Positions 61,841 through 64,000 of a stretch of 64,000 nucleotides of DNA are shown piece by piece. Within the stretch, counting starts at the first letter, position 1. Each line of letters starts with the position of its first letter. The stretch is from the NCBI GenBank assembly GCA_026692865.1, contig JAPLNI010000026.1, positions 32,395-96,394 of the forward strand, given 5' to 3'. Below the pieces are notes generated by a model. The model ran no database searches and was not told where the DNA came from. It saw only the letters and a list, made by a program, of their open reading frames with translations. A program made the position numbers and the translations under genes. This DNA is from Planctomycetota bacterium. GTDB taxonomy: Bacteria > Planctomycetota > Planctomycetia > Pirellulales > Pirellulaceae.

Positions 61841-61865
61841 AACGCGGCTAGCGCCGGCGGCTCAG
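61841..61865 (-). repeat. Lone family A half-unit (A8)
   Basis: The reverse complement begins CTGAGCCGCCGGCGCTAGCC, with C:G as the variable hairpin pair and C as the bulge. No partner arm is seen within 120 bp on either side, so it is a singleton REP-type unit, 79 bp from family B copy 3. Confidence 0.75.
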
Positions 61866-62092
61866 AATTCATCAGGTCAGTTGATCTTTGGCCAGATTGA
61901 CGGTCTGCTAAAGTCGCGTGGAGTGAACGCATCAGAAACGTCGCGAAAGCGGATTTCGCGAATCAATCTCGCGACGAAACCCATTTTGCCAGCGTAGTCA
62001 GTTTGACAGCCGAGTTCATTCCCCACTACAAAGTGTCGGCGTATAGATTGAATTTCCAACAATTTTCTTTTGTTCAAAGATCTCACAACTTG

Positions 62093-62524
62093 ATGGCCTC
62101 GGACTCTCCTGACAGCATTCCCGGCGATTCGAATCGATTCGATTTTGCACCTATCTCGCAGTTAATCGGATTTCAAGTTGACCCGCCCAAGGCAGATTTG
62201 CTTGGCGAATGTACGGTGAGGCTTCCCGTCGATAGTCGTTTGCACAATCCGATGGGCCGTGTACATGGAGGCGTCCTGGCCGCTCTTGCGGATGCTTCTA
62301 TGGGAATCGCATTCGGCAGGACATTAGATGCCGAGCAAGATTTTTCGACTATTGATCTCCACATTCATTTCATGCGACCAGTGCGCGGCAAAGGATTGGT
62401 CGCTCATTCCACCGTTCGCCAACGAGGTCTTCGTGTGGGCTTTGTCACTTGCGACATTCAAGATGATCGTGGCCGATTGGTGGCATCGGCGACTTGCTCG
62501 TGTACTGTTCTCGACAAAATTTAG
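62093..62524 (+). CDS. PaaI-type hotdog-fold acyl-CoA thioesterase
   Basis: The product has 143 residues. NPMGRVHGGVLAALADASMG is the hotdog active-site segment (H-G-G with the following Asp). TIDLHIHFMRPVRGKGLVAH and GLRVGFVTCDIQDDRGRLVA complete the fold. It probably hydrolyses an aromatic or medium-chain acyl-CoA. ATG 62093 (MASDSPDSIPG) is chosen; the open frame extends 30 residues upstream. Confidence 0.88.
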   Translation: MASDSPDSIPGDSNRFDFAPISQLIGFQVDPPKADLLGECTVRLPVDSRLHNPMGRVHGGVLAALADASMGIAFGRTLDAEQDFSTIDLHIHFMRPVRGKGLVAHSTVRQRGLRVGFVTCDIQDDRGRLVASATCSCTVLDKI

Positions 62525-62740
62525 TTTCTCTTGTGCTAAACTCTGCAGCTTGCCTGGTCGAAAGCTCGCATTCGAACCGTTGACAACATGCTGGAGAGTC
62601 TGGGTCACGCCGGTAAGAGGCTCTAAAGATTCCGGTATTTTGCGGTGAAGCACATCCCTAGCCGTAGCCGAAATCTATTGATACATGAGTCATATTGCCC
62701 AGGAGGAACTCAAGCAGTGTTTTCGTTTTTTTATTCTGCT

Positions 62741-63769
62741 ATGTCGCGATGTAAGTTTTCGAATCAAACGAAGCTTTCATTTGCAATTACCACCTTCATC
62801 GCTTCGATCACATTTTGCACTACAGCCAGTGGGCAAAACTGGGCAGCCAAAATGTTCGAAACAACCACGCACGATTTTGGATCGGTGAGTAGAAACGCAA
62901 AAACAGAGTTTGCATTTGTTCTCGAGAACATCTATGAAGAAGACCTCCACATCGCAAGCGTGCGTAGCAGTTGCGGTTGCACCAAACCAGTTATTGGGAA
63001 TTCGTCGTTAAAGACTTGGGAGAAAAGTGAAATCACAGCCCAATTCAACACGCGATCATTCATTGGCCACAAGAATGCAGCCATCACAGTTACTTTTGAT
63101 CGCCCTTACTACGCGGAAGTGCAACTGCTGGTCAAAGGGCACATTCGGTCCGATATTGTGACCGAACCCGGTGAGATTGCCTTTGGTGAAATCGAATCGG
63201 CAACGAAGCGTGAGATACCTGTGCGTATTTCTTATGCTGGACGTGGCGATTGGCAGATCGTTGACGTACGAGGCAAAAACGACTACCTGTCCGTTCGAAT
63301 GGATCCACCGCAGCGGCGCGGCAACTTGGTCACATACGTTTTAAACGTGGCTCTTTCGGAGAAGGCTCCGGTTGGCGAGCTGCATGATGAGCTTGTGGTG
63401 GTAACCAACGATTCTGTAGATAATGAGTTCACTTTGCCGCTTTTGGGTCGCGTTGTTCCGCCGATTACGGTTGCACCAGCCTTGATTGGGCTGGGTGATG
63501 TGACAGCTGGTCAAACCAAACAACAACGCTTTGTCGTCAAAGGTAGTAAGCCTTTTAAGATTGTAGACGTAACTTGTCCAGACAGTCGCTTTCAATTTAA
63601 ACCCGATGTCGAATCCAAGGCAGTTCACGTTGTCCCTTTCGAGTTCATTACAGCAGCTTCTGAGGATGAACAACAACTTGGCGATTTCAAGCAAACCGTG
63701 TTGGTCAAAACCGACTTGGGAGAAGCTTTTGTCGCGGAGTGTGCTGTGAGTGGAAAATTGATTCACTAG
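62741..63769 (+). CDS. Secreted DUF1573 protein
   Basis: The product has 342 residues. The signal peptide (LSFAITTFIASITFCTTASG) is followed by the DUF1573 domain: HDFGSVSRNAKTEFAFVLEN and IASVRSSCGCTKPVIG, with the family's Cys-Gly-Cys. A second and third immunoglobulin-like repeat follow, with the KREIPVRISYAGRGDWQIVD and PALIGLGDVTAGQTKQQRFV segments. Usually in the envelope; function unknown. ATG 62741 is chosen because the signal peptide then sits near the N-terminus. Confidence 0.85.
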   Translation: MSRCKFSNQTKLSFAITTFIASITFCTTASGQNWAAKMFETTTHDFGSVSRNAKTEFAFVLENIYEEDLHIASVRSSCGCTKPVIGNSSLKTWEKSEITAQFNTRSFIGHKNAAITVTFDRPYYAEVQLLVKGHIRSDIVTEPGEIAFGEIESATKREIPVRISYAGRGDWQIVDVRGKNDYLSVRMDPPQRRGNLVTYVLNVALSEKAPVGELHDELVVVTNDSVDNEFTLPLLGRVVPPITVAPALIGLGDVTAGQTKQQRFVVKGSKPFKIVDVTCPDSRFQFKPDVESKAVHVVPFEFITAASEDEQQLGDFKQTVLVKTDLGEAFVAECAVSGKLIH

Positions 63770-63844
63770 TGCTTGCCTGTTGCACAAGCGGCGTCTCCAC
63801 TTTTTGGTTTCGCTGAATCACCAGGCCTTACCAAAAGGATTTGG

Positions 63845-64000
63845 ATGAATACTGCATCGAATTGGCCGATGGGCTCAACTCTCGCGCAGCTCAATCTTGA
63901 ACTTCAGACCACGCCGCTTGCGGTTTCAAAAGTCAGCGGTGACAAAACCAGGGCAGGCCTTACTGCGGGCTTGAAGATCGTTTCATCGCAAAGCGCTTTC
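63845..64000 (+). CDS. 5' part of an unrecognised gene, cut by the window end
   Basis: The frame from ATG 63845 is open to the end, 52 codons, starting MNTASNWPMGSTLAQLNLEL then QTTPLAVSKVSGD. It follows the DUF1573 gene by 75 bp on the same strand. There is no signal peptide or motif that I can name in this short piece. Confidence 0.45.
   Translation, partial: MNTASNWPMGSTLAQLNLELQTTPLAVSKVSGDKTRAGLTAGLKIVSSQSAF

Larger units (their letters stand above)
61399..62092. other. Divergent intergenic region between dnaB and the thioesterase gene
   Basis: About 690 bp hold promoters for dnaB (minus) and the thioesterase (plus). It carries family B copy 3 (61684-61766) and a lone family A half (61841-61865), and I see no supportable gene. 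Open frames at 61569-61817 and 61877-62086 (minus) have no conserved features. Confidence 0.5.

Noticed and set aside
1-64000. CRISPR arrays, prophage, integrases, IS transposases, RAYT gene
   Set aside because: No spaced direct repeats and no recognisable transposase, integrase or phage structural motifs were found; the only short tandem arrays are the coding 15-bp repeats.

Overview
The window looks like chromosomal DNA of a planctomycete, probably of the Pirellulaceae (Rhodopirellula-like). I infer this from the mix of families rather than from a marker gene: a DUF1559 pseudopilin-like protein, a DUF1080 protein, a DUF1573 protein, a Ser/Thr kinase with membrane tail beside an FHA-like protein, a large PurL without glutaminase domain, a PTPMT1-like phosphatase, and moderate GC. 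Genes are loosely packed on both strands with many short co-directional pairs. No phage, integrase, IS transposase, CRISPR, tRNA or rRNA was found.

Layout. 1-9.3 kb (+): end of hemA, metF, the 5-oxoprolinase subunits pxpB/pxpC, a broken duplicate of an rRNA methyltransferase domain, an operon of FAD amine-oxidase-like enzyme / RMD1-DUF155 protein / membrane acyltransferase, then the intact TrmH/RlmB-type methyltransferase. 10-15 kb: a DUF1559 protein (+), then purL and tyrA (-). 15.1-17.9 kb (-): rpsM-rpsK-rpoA-rplQ with a clear terminator. 18.2-19.8 kb: a CaMKII-association-like protein, a mazEF module, a small secreted protein. 20-26.5 kb (-): an RND metal-efflux pair czcB-czcA behind a Cys/His-rich exported protein, and an LRR-like membrane protein. 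26.7-38 kb (+): cfa, a DMT permease, a signalling cluster (coiled-coil protein, FHA-like protein, kinase, membrane protein), ribF, an AsmA-like protein, a repeat lipoprotein and a methyltransferase. 38-47.3 kb, mostly (-): ExbB-like channel, purM, a TlpA-like redoxin, tpx, a zinc-ribbon protein, an Ig/FN3-like secreted protein, plus a second exported AsmA-like protein (+). 47.7-54.5 kb: a DUF1080 protein (+), a PQQ-propeller protein (-), argB-argF-glnB (-), nadB (-). 54.6-61.4 kb, mostly (-): a COA1-like protein, a PTPMT1-like phosphatase, a structured RNA (+), ilvD, a BshB1-like deacetylase, maf and dnaB. 61.4-64 kb (+): a PaaI-type thioesterase, a DUF1573 protein and the start of an unrecognised gene.

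The main discovery is two unrelated families of short palindromic, REPIN-like repeats. Family A consists of inverted pairs of a hairpin unit headed by CTGAG. It occurs in three length classes (83, 89 and 102 bp) plus unpaired halves. Five pairs lie inside conserved genes (pxpC, the TrmH gene, purL, czcA, czcB), always open in the same repeat frame, so each host protein carries an extra 'EPxALAxG...AxGSG' peptide. One base pair in the hairpin covaries across copies, which is direct evidence that the fold is maintained. Family B has three 83-bp intergenic copies, each an inverted pair of GTAGC-headed hairpins with a mainly GTAA loop. Family A resembles in behaviour the protein-coding Rickettsia palindromic elements; both families resemble RAYT-mobilised REPINs in structure. 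No RAYT gene is present here.

A second candidate novelty is a roughly 270-nt RNA at 55.99-56.26 kb. It has a near-perfect Shine-Dalgarno site in front of a 13-codon ORF, a downstream hairpin loop identical over 10 nt to the 16S anti-Shine-Dalgarno tail, and a strong intrinsic terminator.
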